Assembly: GCA_013433145.1 (NCBI GenBank)
Contig: CM024190.1
Span: 4,278,001-4,342,000 of the forward strand
Source: Ascaris suum
Lineage: Eukaryota; Nematoda; Chromadorea; Rhabditida; Ascarididae
Direction of reading: 5' to 3'
Length of the DNA stretch: 64,000 nt
Shown: positions 24,801 through 36,934 of the stretch, in pieces
Layout of the letters: each line of letters starts with the position of its first letter
Numbering within the stretch: position 1 is the stretch's first letter
Made by a program: the position numbers and the translations under genes
The notes under the pieces: model-generated
Seen by the model: only the letters and a program-made list of their open reading frames with translations
Database searches by the model: none
Told to the model about the DNA's origin: nothing

Positions 24801-27800
24801 TAATAAAGGTGGTCATGACGGGCGAGAGGGTGATGATGGAAAAGCCAAGCGCATATTTTAACGTTTCTCAGGCAGTTTCTACAGACAAAAACAGAGCTAT
24901 TCTGAATTTCTCTAAGAAATTTCTCTTGGAATTCTTCTTCTTCTTCTTCAAAAAATAAAGCTACCAATTTCCAACTAGAGTCTCGTTTGCAGAATTCTAT
25001 GCTGAGTGGAGCAAACAACCACATGTTTGATGTTATTTAAAACATTGCTAATAGACGGGACATGATAGAAGTTTTAAAAAAACGAGGGGGGGGGGAACGA
25101 TTTAGTTTACAATGCTCGATCATAGATACCATCATCCACGGTGTCAAACAATTTCAAACAAAAACGATAGAAACAGCGAATCATGGAAATCCGTCTCCCC
25201 AGCTATCGCCTATGTTCGCCTTTTCATCTCGAACGCAAATTGCTATCTAATAGTAGTAGTGAGAGTGAAACAAAACCTACAAAAAAAATCAAGGAATGGA
25301 AGTCTGTTATTTCATTTCTCATAGCTCGTTTTATTAGCCATTAACATCAGAAGCCGCTATTGAGGAAACGCCGTTACGAACACACACAGCAGTTCACTAC
25401 GACAAGAAACAGAGGGATCTCGTTATCGAATTAAAAAAGTCTGACAAGTACCTCCGATAAACAGGTTGTGTCAGCAGTCTAAAGTCGCATCAAGAAAACA
25501 GTCTCTGGCTGATGTCCCTTTTCTTATGGTCATTATTGCTATCGCTTGGCACGGATAATTGCACGCTGTACTCATTTCGTTATGTCGGGGGAGTCGCCGC
25601 CCTTGTCCATCTGCCCGATAAGGGCAGTGTTGGGCGTTGAACGAGAAGTTTGAATAAGGTAACGTGTCGTCCTTTGATGCAGGCGCGTGCATAGCAGTTT
25701 CATACAGCTTTTACAGCATAAGGGGTGAGTGGCAATAAAGGAGAGGTGAGGTGAGTTTGATCGTTTCAGCGTATGGCTCATCGAATAACCCCAGTAGCGT
25801 TTTAAACCGCAAAAAATATTCGATGCTTTCGTGAAAGGATGGAAAATTCCCTCCCTCCGTCCCCCTCCTCCCGTGCACACGGGTCTGACTGCATAGGTCA
25901 ACGTCCTTTACGTTGTAACATCTTTTAACGTTAATGATTAGCATATATAAGCAGGAGGGGCATAAGCTGCACTGTTTCTTCAACGTCGACATAGTCCCAG
26001 AAATTCATCCCTTACCAGCCTCATCCCGTACTTCCTCACTGATTCATTTAGGGAGAGGAGGGTGTTGGAAACTAACAAAATTTATACTTTTTGTATTGTT
26101 CTAATTGATAATCTCACCATTCAATCCGTAAAACTCACTGCAGTTTGACTGCAATCGAATATGAAAGCTTCTTAACGCAGCTCGACCCATAAATCCGCAC
26201 GTTACGCTTACGGATTCTGTGTGCCATCATGATTTTCAGCTTACATTGTCTTCCAATTCCACCATCGGTATTTAATCCTTTCTGATATATGTTTACTTTG
26301 ACTCATATAACTCCACAAATATTTAACTCATGTTTACATTTATCGTTGACGATATGGTCTAGTTGGAGTATTCCACACTTTGGTACCTCAAAATTTCGTC
26401 ATTCGCATATGAAAACATCTCCTGGCGACTCCGCTGATCGCATTTTATAGAAAACCGAAGAGGGTGCTCATACTGGTCGCACGTACGCGTCGGATACATC
26501 CAGGCGCGACACTCGTGGCAAGAGTGATAACAGAAGAACTCGGGATGACCAACGTGGAGACGGAATTGGGTTCACGCGGAATACATACAACAACGCCAGT
26601 AGACCGTCAGCACAACACAATAATCGAGGAGGTGCTAGTGGTCCTGCGACTGTATACACGCAACACACGGCTCGAATTATCAGACCGTCTTTACACGAGA
26701 GCTCTAATATAGGTGGTACAGGTAGGCGCAGCGGGGTATCAATTGCAGAGGCATATTTTATTCTCGGTCGTGCTAGCGTTTTGCATCGTAGACCACACAC
26801 AACAAGTCACTCATAGAGTGACGTTTGTCCGCGCTGTGCGAGGTCAGTGCAGGAAAGATATAATAGAATAGCCTGCTCTTGCGCAAAGCAAAACTTAACG
26901 CATGCTCGATTGCGCACAGCGGATCGCTCGAAGATTCTAATGAACTGAGGATTCAATAAAGGTTTTTGCAGGAACGTTATGCTTTTTAGCAATTCGTTCA
27001 GTTTTTTCTTGCATTCCTAGAAGGCCTAATTAAGCTTTTGATTCCACTCCACCTCACACAAATTCTCTTCGAGCGATTTGCTGACTTTCTTTACGGCGTC
27101 TTTCCTTACGTCCAATACGAAATATCGTTTTCGATGTCTCCGCTTCTCGATCTGCAGTGTTTTCATCAAATTTTCTTCCTTGCCAGTACTTCATGTTTTT
27201 GTATGTCCGATTAGTTTTCATCCTTGATTACTGAGTTTATTTTGCATCTTTTCTCGTTCCGATCTCACTTCCATATGCAGCATTAACTTGCAGGAAACGC
27301 AGGGCGTAACGAAGGCGATAAAGTGTATTCACGAAATGAAGGAGGAGGGAATCGAATGCGCGGAGGAAAAAATAATCGTGGCGTACAACAGCGGCCAACT
27401 CGAGCTCAAACAGGTGGAAGTGGTGGTGGCGGGAAGCGCTATTCAACTCAACGACTTGCTACGAATTACGCGGAACAGGGTTCACACACTGTAAATCCCC
27501 TTCCTACAGAATGGCTTCCGAATTTTCAACAGCAACAGCAACAGGGAGCCATGCATGTCGCGCAACCACGAAGTATTCAACATGAGCCGCCCCTCGCTTC
27601 ACATGCTGCTCCTTCACCTCATCATCCACCACCAGCAGCTATCCATGCGGCACCAAATTTCCATATGCAGCCCAGCGACATCGTTTATTTTGATCCACAA
27701 CAGCAGCTTATCCGTAAGCAAGTGCCTCCTCCACCTAGAGCAAAGAAGCGTTTGGAGATTGTGCCACCAACTCAGTCTAACGTCGCTGCAGACACTAACC

Positions 27801-27808
27801 GCAAATGA
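21817..27808 (+). CDS. CASC3: CASC3/Barentsz (MLN51) exon junction complex protein
   Basis: Four plus-strand exons: 21817-22479, 24085-24363, 26451-26721 and 27294-27808 (stop 27806-27808); 575 aa, phases 0, 0, 1. CASC3/Barentsz clamps eIF4A3 on spliced mRNA in the exon junction complex and serves in mRNA localisation and nonsense-mediated decay. Exon 1 is a long acidic, Glu/Asp/Ser-rich region. Exon 2 holds the SELOR/Btz core: DNPAYIPKSGRYYMHDSR, GKWKHDRYDE and KSRRELVNKYGFDIRDQ, matching human NPAYIP, GRWEHDKF and KSRQELIALYGYDIR. Exon 3 is Arg/Gly/Asn-rich. Exon 4 carries RG-rich sequence, a Q6 run, His/Pro-rich sequence and a PPPPRAKKRLEIVPP tail. The exon 1 donor (caa before gtggga) is weak; without it the frame stops at 22498. 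The SELOR assignment is firm; the exon 1 to 2 join is inference. Confidence 0.88.
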
Positions 27809-28316
27809 GCACTTCTTTTGAATTAGTCGCTTACGGCTTGCACTCATAATGTAAATAATGCATTTATTTGTTAGCAACTAATGTCATCGCTGATCGCTTA
27901 CGAATTTGGGAACATTTCCTCTCTTTCCGTTTAAATCGACGAATTTTATCGGCAGATTTTTGGGGAAGGAGTTTATTTCTGTCTTTTTCCAAAGTTGGTC
28001 AAAATTCTTCGATGGAAATTCAGATTTCCGACTTTGCAAAATTGCTGTAAAGGACATAAAAGATTATCGTAATGCTATGAGGATACATTTGTAAAGAGTA
28101 CTGTAAGGTTTTACGCGCACTGCAAGGCGAGATAACGGAAAGTGAACTAGAATTAAGCACATTGTGCATTTGCTAAAGTTTATAGTTGCGACTTTTTTTT
28201 AACGGAACATTTAATTTGACATCGTTGTTTGCGAGTCGCACTGCTGAAATATTTGAGCTTTGCGTATGGAGTGTTGCACTGTTTCGTATCACCATAACAG
28301 AGGTGCTCTTTTTAGA

Positions 28317-28437
28317 TCACTAGATATAAGTTGGATCTTTTTTTTAAGTTGGGTCACTAGATATAAGTTGGATCTTTTTTTTAAGTTGGGTCACTAGATA
28401 TAAGTTGGATCTTTCGTATCACTAGATATAAGTTGGA
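28317..28437. repeat. 37-bp tandem repeat
   Basis: Copies beginning TCACTAGATATAAGTTGGAT start at 28317, 28354 and 28391, so two full units are exactly 37 bp. The third is shortened to 28 bp and a partial fourth begins at 28419. The units contain a T8 run and AAGTTGGG. Confidence 0.9.
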
Positions 28438-29182
28438 AGATTAAATTGTGCGACTTTGAGTTTTAAGTTTTCACAATTCGCATTGAGACATATTGAGATA
28501 TAGCTTGCATTTGAAGCTTGCTATCCACAGCTCTTTACATCGTCAAAAGGTTTGCAGCCTAGTGTATTTTTGCTAACCAGTGCACGGGTTGAGCTGACCT
28601 TCACGACTGAAGGAGCGGAGAGGAAGGAAGGCGAGGAGAGGGAAAGAGGGATGGGATGAGTATAAATGCGAGTACTGCATAGTCACATCTTTTGATGAGG
28701 GAGGGGGCGTTGAGTGGGAGAGGAAATTTCGAGCAGTAATCAGGAAGTTTTTGCTGCGACTAAACTAGTTAACACGAAACGAAACTAGGATAATGAAAAC
28801 AGCTAGAATGTTACGAGGGGAAATCGATTTGTTCATAGTATATTTTCTTCTAAAACATCCGAAAGCAATTCAAAAGTGATACTCAATAAGATGAGGAACG
28901 AAGTTTTAGTGATTAGCAAATAAATACTACTGATTGCGCCTACTCTGCATAGTTACCAATCGTTTATCAAATCTTTTCTGGAGTCAGTTCTTTGATACGA
29001 ATTGAACGCATTTATTATTGCATCTCTTAGCAATGTTTGCATCTGTCATCGTAATATGCAGCCACAAGGAGCTAATTCTCAAAATTTTCAAAATTTTATG
29101 CTTAATTATTACTGACACAATAATCGTATGGTTTAACCTTCTTCATAGTAAGCGAGAAGATGTAAAAGTTCGACGTATTGTT

Positions 29183-29312
29183 TTATTACCGTTTAAACTT
29201 CGTTTTATTAGCACTTACAGATTATTTTATCACCATTTCATGTTTTATTACCATTTACACATTGCTATATTATTATTCAAACATTATTTTATTGCCATTT
29301 ACATATTAACAT
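29183..29312. repeat. degenerate TTTTATTACCATTTACA array
   Basis: Several imperfect copies of a TTTTAT-T/C-A-CCATTTACA-like motif occur in succession, spaced roughly 20-35 bases. AT-rich and diverged. Confidence 0.55.
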
Positions 29313-30008
29313 CAGAAAAGAGAAACCACCGATGCCATTAAAGAATGATGAGCCATATTTAACCGAGCGAGAAAGCACGCCGGGAAGCGTGACGTTGTTG
29401 TAACCTTGGTTATCATGACCAACCGATTTCATAAATTTTCCAAAACAACACAAAATTGCATAATTGTATAACGACGGTTTCTTGATCGGCCGACGGCTTA
29501 AATGCTTTGTTCTTTAGCGGTCTGCTTTATCATCATTTCGATCGGTGACCATGCTGTGTTGGTTTTATTCGGCATTGCTTTGCATTCTCTCCTTTTTTTG
29601 CGTTGGGTTCCATTTTACTACGAGTGTACGTTCAACATCTTATTGTTCATTCGTTGAATAAAGATTACAGTTGATGGACGTGAGCAAAGGGCACATCAAA
29701 GCGACCCTTACATAAACTGCTTAACCAAATGCATCCAGTGCCGGCTGTAACTTATGCTAACAGGTTTTCTAATCATGCCTGTACCGACCCTTCTTGTTCA
29801 GCTCACTCCTCACGCAGCAAACGTTTGTCACCCCCGTCGCAGGCATCCATGTCACATCGTTCTTCCGCTCAACTCGGCTCATTTGCCAAGCCTCCAGAAC
29901 TTCTGCGGCTTGAAGGCTTCCTCACCTGCCCCAATTTCTGCACTTCCGCTCACCACTAGTTCGCGTAAAGTGCATACTAGGTTTCAACAGTCTCAGCGGA
30001 GAAGTGGG

Positions 30009-30034
30009 AGAGGGAGAGAGAGAGAGAGAGAGAG
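30009..30034. repeat. (GA)n microsatellite
   Basis: Uninterrupted alternating purine tract after a GGGAGAGGGA lead-in. Confidence 0.8.
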
Positions 30035-33000
30035 TATATTATTGTTCACTCACTGAGAAAGGTTTGTCGGTTTGTAAATAGATAAATGAGATTCTGGGAG
30101 GATTTGCTGGACGGAGCTTGAAACGATGAACGATTAATAGCAAATATCTTAAAATCACGCTAAGTGCTATATGTTTGCAACGTTTCGGAAGCTGAGGTGC
30201 ACTACAACAGCAATTTGAGTATAACTGAATGCGTGCAATGAAAGGGGCATTCAACGTTTCATTTCTCTTGGTGACGAGAAAAATGGTCTTCATCACCATT
30301 GTTTTAGCGTGGAAGTTTTCTTCTCAAATCGGCTAAAAATGACTTTCAATAAGTTCGACTTATTCTATGTGTGCTGTCATAAAACTTGCCATTGAAAGTT
30401 CCATTGTGAATAAGGTTTCGATTGGCACATAATTTAATTAACCCAGTGAACGGTGAATTTTTGCTGGATTATTCAGCAGTGTTATAAATCCTCTTGTCTG
30501 CGAGTGAATGACCATCAGCGATGAATCAAAGGATATAAGGGGGTATTGTTCGGATTGATTATGCCGCGGCCTTCGATATTGTCGCTCAAAGAACTCTGTT
30601 TAAGTTGGTCACATAAGGGATTTCAAGCTTTTTGCTCAGATGGATGCAGTCTTTTCTTTTCAAACTTTCCCTTCGAGCTAGGGTGGGTAAGCTGTTTTCC
30701 TTAATCGTCGAACTATAAACGGAATGTTGCCAAAAAGCGCATTTCAACGGTCTTTCTTTCTTTGAAATCTGCGCAAGTGGTGCACCAACTGATTTGTAGC
30801 ATTTGTGCACGCTTTTGGGCAGGTGCATTCAAATTAATTGGCCACCTTTTGCAAGTTTCTACTTTTGACATTCACTCCATGCAGGCGATCTTGGACGCTG
30901 CTTACTGAAGCCCGAAAGCATGGCAGGCATAGCTTGACTTTTGACACCTTTGATTCTTAGTCATAAATAGCTCAGCTTATGTGAATCCAGCTTCGTCAGC
31001 TAATCGCTAATGTGCTACATAACTTTCGAATTATGATGTTAGTACTTAAAGGCTTTGTTCAAGGACTTTCTTCAACAGATAGATTTAGAATAGTGGGTTG
31101 ACATTACAGGCGAGAGTACAATAGTAGCGAGGGATACTAAATGTGGTATAGCAACTGTCGTTTGAGTGTTTACAAGTTGAACTTACACCGATATTTCGAT
31201 ATATGGTCAGTTGTGAAGGTACCCAAAGCCTCTTTTCTCATTCGAGTCGTTTTTGATTTGAAAGCAGTGTTATTACCGTTTTTTAGCGAGTCGCTTCGAG
31301 ATTGGATTATTCTGAAGGAGTAGTGCTCAATATCTCCACTGGTTTTGCAAAGGTTTTTCTCCTCGCTTAGGTGTGCATAGCTAGCAAATTTTACACCTCA
31401 AGTTTCAAGCTTCTCGAGCTAGAGCTGCCGGAAAGAGAAACAAGTGCGTATATACATAGATGCTTACATAAAAGCGCGCATGCAGCGTTTTGCCAATATA
31501 GAGTTCCTTGTAATGCTTTGTAAAATTGCATGCAGAGAAAATCACGTGAGAAGATAGCAAGTGATACTTGCGAGGATGAACCCATATCCTCATAAACATC
31601 GTGCCAATCTCTGTAACTGCACAGATTAAAATGTCAAATAAATCGCCTTATTTTTGAATTCCGTCGTTCGAGAAACGTTATGGGAGAGCATTGTTGGTTT
31701 ACGCTTGAGTGCATATTCACACTTCATTCCCTCATTATGCAGTATGAGTGCTGATGTCAATTTTGTGGGGACATTGGTCACATTCGACATAAATACTTCA
31801 TTCAGATAGCGCACATAGAAAAATCACGACACTTAATATCTTCGAAAATTTAAAAACACAATGAGAGCGAACTGGTGCCGTGAGGTTCGAAGAGAATTCT
31901 TTCAAATGCCGTTGAGCGTTTACCGATCAGATGTTTCCAGAAACGTTCAACTTTTTAACCATTCAATAAAGAGCTAATTAATTCTGGTTAAATTATGCCT
32001 CAACAGGTGAGAAGCAGCCACTATGCCAAAAAACTTATATGTTTAATGCCTTTCTACTTTCACTCATTCTCTGTTCACAGAAAACATCTTTGAGAAAAGA
32101 GAAGTAGGATCTTCACTCGAGTAGAAAGAGAAGTAAACATGCGATCTTCTACTCTTCGTTTAGAGGGCAATCAACAAGAATTTAACTGGTCTTCCCCTCA
32201 GCTTTATGAATGTTTCGTGAACTCAACTTACGATTGCCACAAGCAAAAAACCTGCTTTCAATGAATGACACAATGCATAGTGCGCATCATCTATATTTTT
32301 ATTGCATAACTCTTCTTGAGAGGTGCCGAATATATGAAGCGCTCCCTCTTGCAGGTATAATCAATCTCGAGTAACGTGACCGCAGTTAAAAAATATAATT
32401 CTCAGCGAATGTTTTCTCCATGTGGGAAATATCACTGCTCGCACATAAAGCAGCTGACGCAAGCATAATGCTGCCAGAGTGGCACTTAATTCTTCATTAA
32501 TGTTGATAGCAAAGCAAGTGCTCTACCTCTAGATGCCAACTTCACATTGAGACGCGTTAATCGTTTGGCCAGAGCAAAATGTTCTTTCAGATTGAGCGTC
32601 AGAAATTTCTTCATCCAATCTCAATCACAGCAGTTCTATCGCTGGTTGATGTAATTGCACCGATATATACACCTACGTCCACCTGGTGCTGCTGCTTAAA
32701 AGGTGCATAATAGTTGAGCTTAGTGGTATTATAACTGTAGTAGTAATTGAGAATAATGTTAATAGATAATCACACATTCACTACTGTTCAGAACTCGTGC
32801 GGTAAACGATGGAAACTTAGCACGAAGAATCTTTCGCATTCACCAAGAGTACGCATTAGTACCAATCGTTGAAAGGCTGCTGCAGTAATCGGGAACAAAT
32901 TTCCAGCAGATAATGAATTCCATAAGTCAGCTTCTCATTGTAAACGTTTTCGGAGAACCATCAAGTATAGCATACCAGTAATTAGCTTGCTACGACATTA

Positions 33001-33350
33001 AGAAAACATCAGAATTATTGAAAAGTGCAAAGAAAAGACATTAAAAGTGGCCCAGCTTCAACAGTTAGAGTGACTACAGTTTTAGCTTAAGCTCAAAATT
33101 CTAACGCGGACCCCGCTTAGGAAGCAATCAGCTCATGCCGATTCCAACTTTAAAAAAGGTCTATCAGTTGTTCTGATCTTGGCTGGATGCAGTGAAATGA
33201 GTTGATTCGAGAGTGACTCCTCCTAAATGCAAACCGATGCGACTGCGCTTCTCGAAATTAAGTTCTTTTGAAAATCTTTAATTTCCACGACTTCTTTTCG
33301 CACTTTACTTACAGTAAATGTTACAGAGGAGTACGTTCGTCCATATATCT

Positions 33351-35711
33351 TCAGGATTCGTTGAGTGCGATTCTCTTGTGCAGGCCAGCCTCAGCGTTCG
33401 CCGAATCGCCATAGATATCAATAGGCCCACCGCCCGTTGCAACTTCGTTGTTTCGCCATGCCAGAAACTTCAGATAACAATCGAAACCGTAGGTACACAT
33501 CGCTCCAAACGCAAAGAACTGAATCATTTGAAGCACTGGTGATGAAGCAGGTGATTAGGACTTTTTCATCAGCGGGTGAGTCTGAGAAAGAGTCTCACCT
33601 TCCATTTTAAAAGCATTTTTCAGTTTGTAGCAAGAAAATTCATTGTTGCTTGTTAAGAGTGATAGCCATTTTTATTTTTTGAGTCTTTTCTGCGAAGCTT
33701 GACAGTCAAAGACTGAACACAAAGATGAGGACTTGATGCGACTATTATCGCATTTTTGTTTCATTTATTAATGGATGAAGAATGTTAAACAATCTTTGGT
33801 GTACTTTGGCATTTGTGTACTACGGATTATTTGAATATACTGCAGCTTCCAATTAAAACTTGACCTTACTAAGGTCAATTGCCAGCCTTATCACTGCAGC
33901 AGAAGGAATATCGTCATCTTCTGTACTGCTTTTCTACGCTTGTCACGACTGCAATTTTGCGAGCGTGTGTATTCGAAAGAGAATTATACTGGAAAGGCTG
34001 TGAAGCCCTTTAGCATGCTAAAAGCGTAGTCTATTTTTTGTCACCCTGCAATGACTAAACGGAGACCCATTTAGTAGCAAATGCTGCACCACAGATCGGA
34101 TGCCTTTAGAAAAGTATACCGATGCAGCGCCGAATCCAGTTGCTCCATGAAACTGAGCAGCTGCGAGTGCAAGCACACAGCCGCAAGTGAAGTAAAACAC
34201 CGTCCACATGAAGCAGAAGATCATCTCCTGAATTTATTTGCACATTCTTCTTTTTAAATGCAATTTATAACGATCACAACAAAGAGAAGGCATCCGATAA
34301 GAATCTGAAAAGCCGATCGCTGAGATGAAGTATGGATAGTAAAAAATATATTTTCATCACTTTTAGAGATGTGAGTAGCAAAGAAAACATTCTTTATGTG
34401 AGAATCGTTTGTTTCTTTGCAAACGAATATTTCATTTTGACACCTCAAATATTTTGTGTGCTTCGTACCTGAAACGGTAAAAAAACACAGCAATTTCTCC
34501 ACAGAGGTTCCGGAAATGTGAATGCGCTATTCTGCTTAAAATTAGTGCCAAATTCATTCGCAAGTAGAAACCTAACAGATACTAATCATCTCATGCAGTA
34601 AATAAAATGATTGACTCTTCACGAATCGACATATTAAATATATGTTATGAGGGTTCAAAGAAGGACGTTTCCGGTGGACACCACATTCCTTCTCCTCTCC
34701 CTTTCGATCTCGCTTGAAGTGGTCCTCAAAAAGAAAATAACGCTCTTCTTCATTTCCCTCACATGCATTTTTGCATTGCAGTGCAAAACATATAGTCACG
34801 TCAGTTTGGCTTCCAGTGAGTTGATTTCTGCCTGTAGCGCCTTTCACGGAAATTGCAAGGGAACGTACAGAAGTGAACGTTCTTAGATGAAATCTTTTCG
34901 TGAAAACGTTGCAACCACTTTATAAACTTATATTTGCAACCCGGAATGTGAAATTTCCTGAATAGAAGCCTCGGGCCTGAAACAGATCCACCAATACAAA
35001 ATTTGACTCGACAGTTTCTCGGCTGATAGGTCGAAATAAGCCACATATGGCAAGACGAGATTATGTGCATAAACACAAAATATACGCTTGAAATTTGGTG
35101 TTGTTGTTCGATCGATCGTCCTAAGACAACTCAAACCATGCAAAAAACGCGTCTAGTTAATGCATGTAACCTTACTAAGTGTCAATCTAAAAAATATAAC
35201 TAGATGCTTTGTATTCGTATTCATTGAGTCCAAACCAACTTTCCTAATGCAGAAATTTAGCTTTAGCAGCCCCGATCAGCTAATCAGTTAGAGCCATAAC
35301 ACGTTCTTTCCTCAATCGCTTTCCGCCTTAAACACCTTCCATATATCGTTACGCAGGACTCGACATTTCGGAATGCAAAAACGCATATCGCGCCAGTCTT
35401 CGTGATGCGGCAAAAACGCATATCACTGTGTTCCGTTGATATTTTAAAAAAAATGACAATAGGTTGAAATGAACCGAACAAATTGCAGCGGAAAACGCTG
35501 TGAAAGACTGACTGACTTTGACAATTTCTTTCCAGCCCTCCTTAAGCAATTGGTGGACGTATTATTAATAAATGCAATAATACAAAATGCGCGCAGGAAC
35601 ACGACGTTGAAATGAGGCGCAAGCATCCGTCACGAAGGCGCTAAGCAACGTTCTGGTGCATGCTAACTTCTTGCATCTCATGCACACCATATTTACTTAT
35701 GCATGTACGCC

Positions 35712-35806
<95 letters not shown>

Positions 35807-36924
35807 AAATGTTCCCGGTTTTCACGAAATTAATAGAATTCAAAGAGCAGGAAAACGAACACATATGATCCAAGGTATCTGCGTTAGCACGTCCACCACT
35901 CTGAAGAGGTAAAGAAACAAAAGCGTTAGAGAAATGACCATCCCAACGACGGTAACAAAGGTAGCACCTCCGATCGCCGTATAGTAACCAGGACCTCCGA
36001 CCAACAAGCAAATGAAGCACACAAAATCCAATGCCTAAACAGAATAACAGTTTTTAATGACCATTTAATGGGCACAGTTTATCATTATCCCTGAAACTAT
36101 ATCGTATTGCAGTGGCGCACCAAGATTTTAAAATAAAAAGAGAGAGTTTCTTGTGTAACGGCAATAATCTTAATAATCGCCATCATAATGCCGAACTGCG
36201 AGTATGATAGTAATTAGTTCGTACGCACAGGCGTATTGAAATATTTGTTTGATAAGTCATGAATGAAACTGCAATCCTTTTATTATTAATGCTCAGGACA
36301 TCGTTCGTCGAATACATGTTTGGTGATGGACACCTCTGACAACTTTCGCCAGTGATAGCCTGTATGCGGGCTGCGGTTTATTTCGAAACACAACTTTTTG
36401 TCCTCGAAGTGCAATGTTAGCGTATGTTGTCATACGTTGTTTTCAGCGCGACACTTTTTTAGAAATGGCCTAGCAAAAAATGTTCTTAGGAGAAGGCCGA
36501 ATGAGGTTTCATCTACGTATGAAGTTCAACTTTTCATCCAACGCCTTCAGAAAGCTCAGTATCTGAATCAATGTAGTCCTCTTTTAAGCTTGAAACTGGC
36601 AATCTTCAATTTAACGTGTGTGTATGGGAGGGGGCGGGGGGAGGTCGTGAGATGTGGATCGGCGAGACCATAACAGTCAGCTTGCGAAGCAACAAACTGC
36701 TACTGCACTGAAACAGTCGATAAAGTGACAGCAATCATATAATGTATATCCCAGTCCAATCAGTCAAGGTCACTCACAATGGCGATGCATTTGACGAGAC
36801 CTGAGAGTGTTCTGAGATAACCAACATCGAGTTGTGGTGTTTCGAGGCCCACAAATACCGGCTGTACACGTTCCTCTGTGATCACCGTTGCACCTCGCAC
36901 ATATCGATCGCCGTCGTCTGCCAT
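33351..36924 (-). CDS. four-pass MARVEL-domain membrane protein (CMTM/plasmolipin/singles-bar-like)
   Basis: Four minus-strand exons, 36924-36778, 36034-35861, 34227-34120 and 33518-33351, all phase 0; 198 aa. A hydrophilic N-terminus ([20 protein letters not shown]) is followed by TM1 about 42-65 ([19 protein letters not shown]), TM2 about 72-96, TM3 about 108-131 and TM4 about 144-163. Typical MARVEL signposts are present: [12 protein letters not shown] at the end of TM2, [21 protein letters not shown] before and in TM4, then AWRNN. The cytosolic tail (residues after 165) has a GGG and IDIYGDS. The family works in membrane apposition, vesicle traffic and, for singles bar, myoblast fusion. 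The exact subfamily cannot be settled by eye. The exon 2 donor (TGT before gttcgt) is non-optimal but keeps frame and alignment. Confidence 0.85.
35716..35804. repeat. (TA)n microsatellite, about 89 bp
   Basis: Perfect TA dinucleotide run ending 56 bases below the end of MARVEL exon 2, in intron 2. It is open in several frames, which produces spurious Tyr-Ile reading frames. Confidence 0.97.
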
Positions 36925-36934
36925 TCCGCCTCAA
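36925..36934 (-). other. acceptor-like site before MARVEL gene ATG
   Basis: The minus strand reads ctgttgag, GCGGA, ATG. The AG lies five bases before the start codon, consistent with a trans-splice acceptor but with a weak polypyrimidine tract. Confidence 0.3.

Larger units (their letters stand above)
27809..33350. other. gap between CASC3 and MARVEL gene
   Basis: About 5.5 kb with no gene I can support. It contains a 37-bp tandem repeat, a degenerate TTATTACCATTTACA-like array and a (GA)n tract. Short open frames near 29.7-30.0 kb (Ser/Pro/His-rich) and 31.6-31.8 kb lack convincing splice context. The two flanking genes converge, so both 3' UTRs should lie here. Confidence 0.4.

Noticed and set aside
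29729..30056. Ser/Pro/His-rich plus-strand frames
   Set aside because: Two overlapping frames of equal quality and low-complexity content; no splice sites or homology.
35703..35912. Tyr-Ile repeat proteins (also at 58089-58392)
   Set aside because: They are translations of (AT)n microsatellites.
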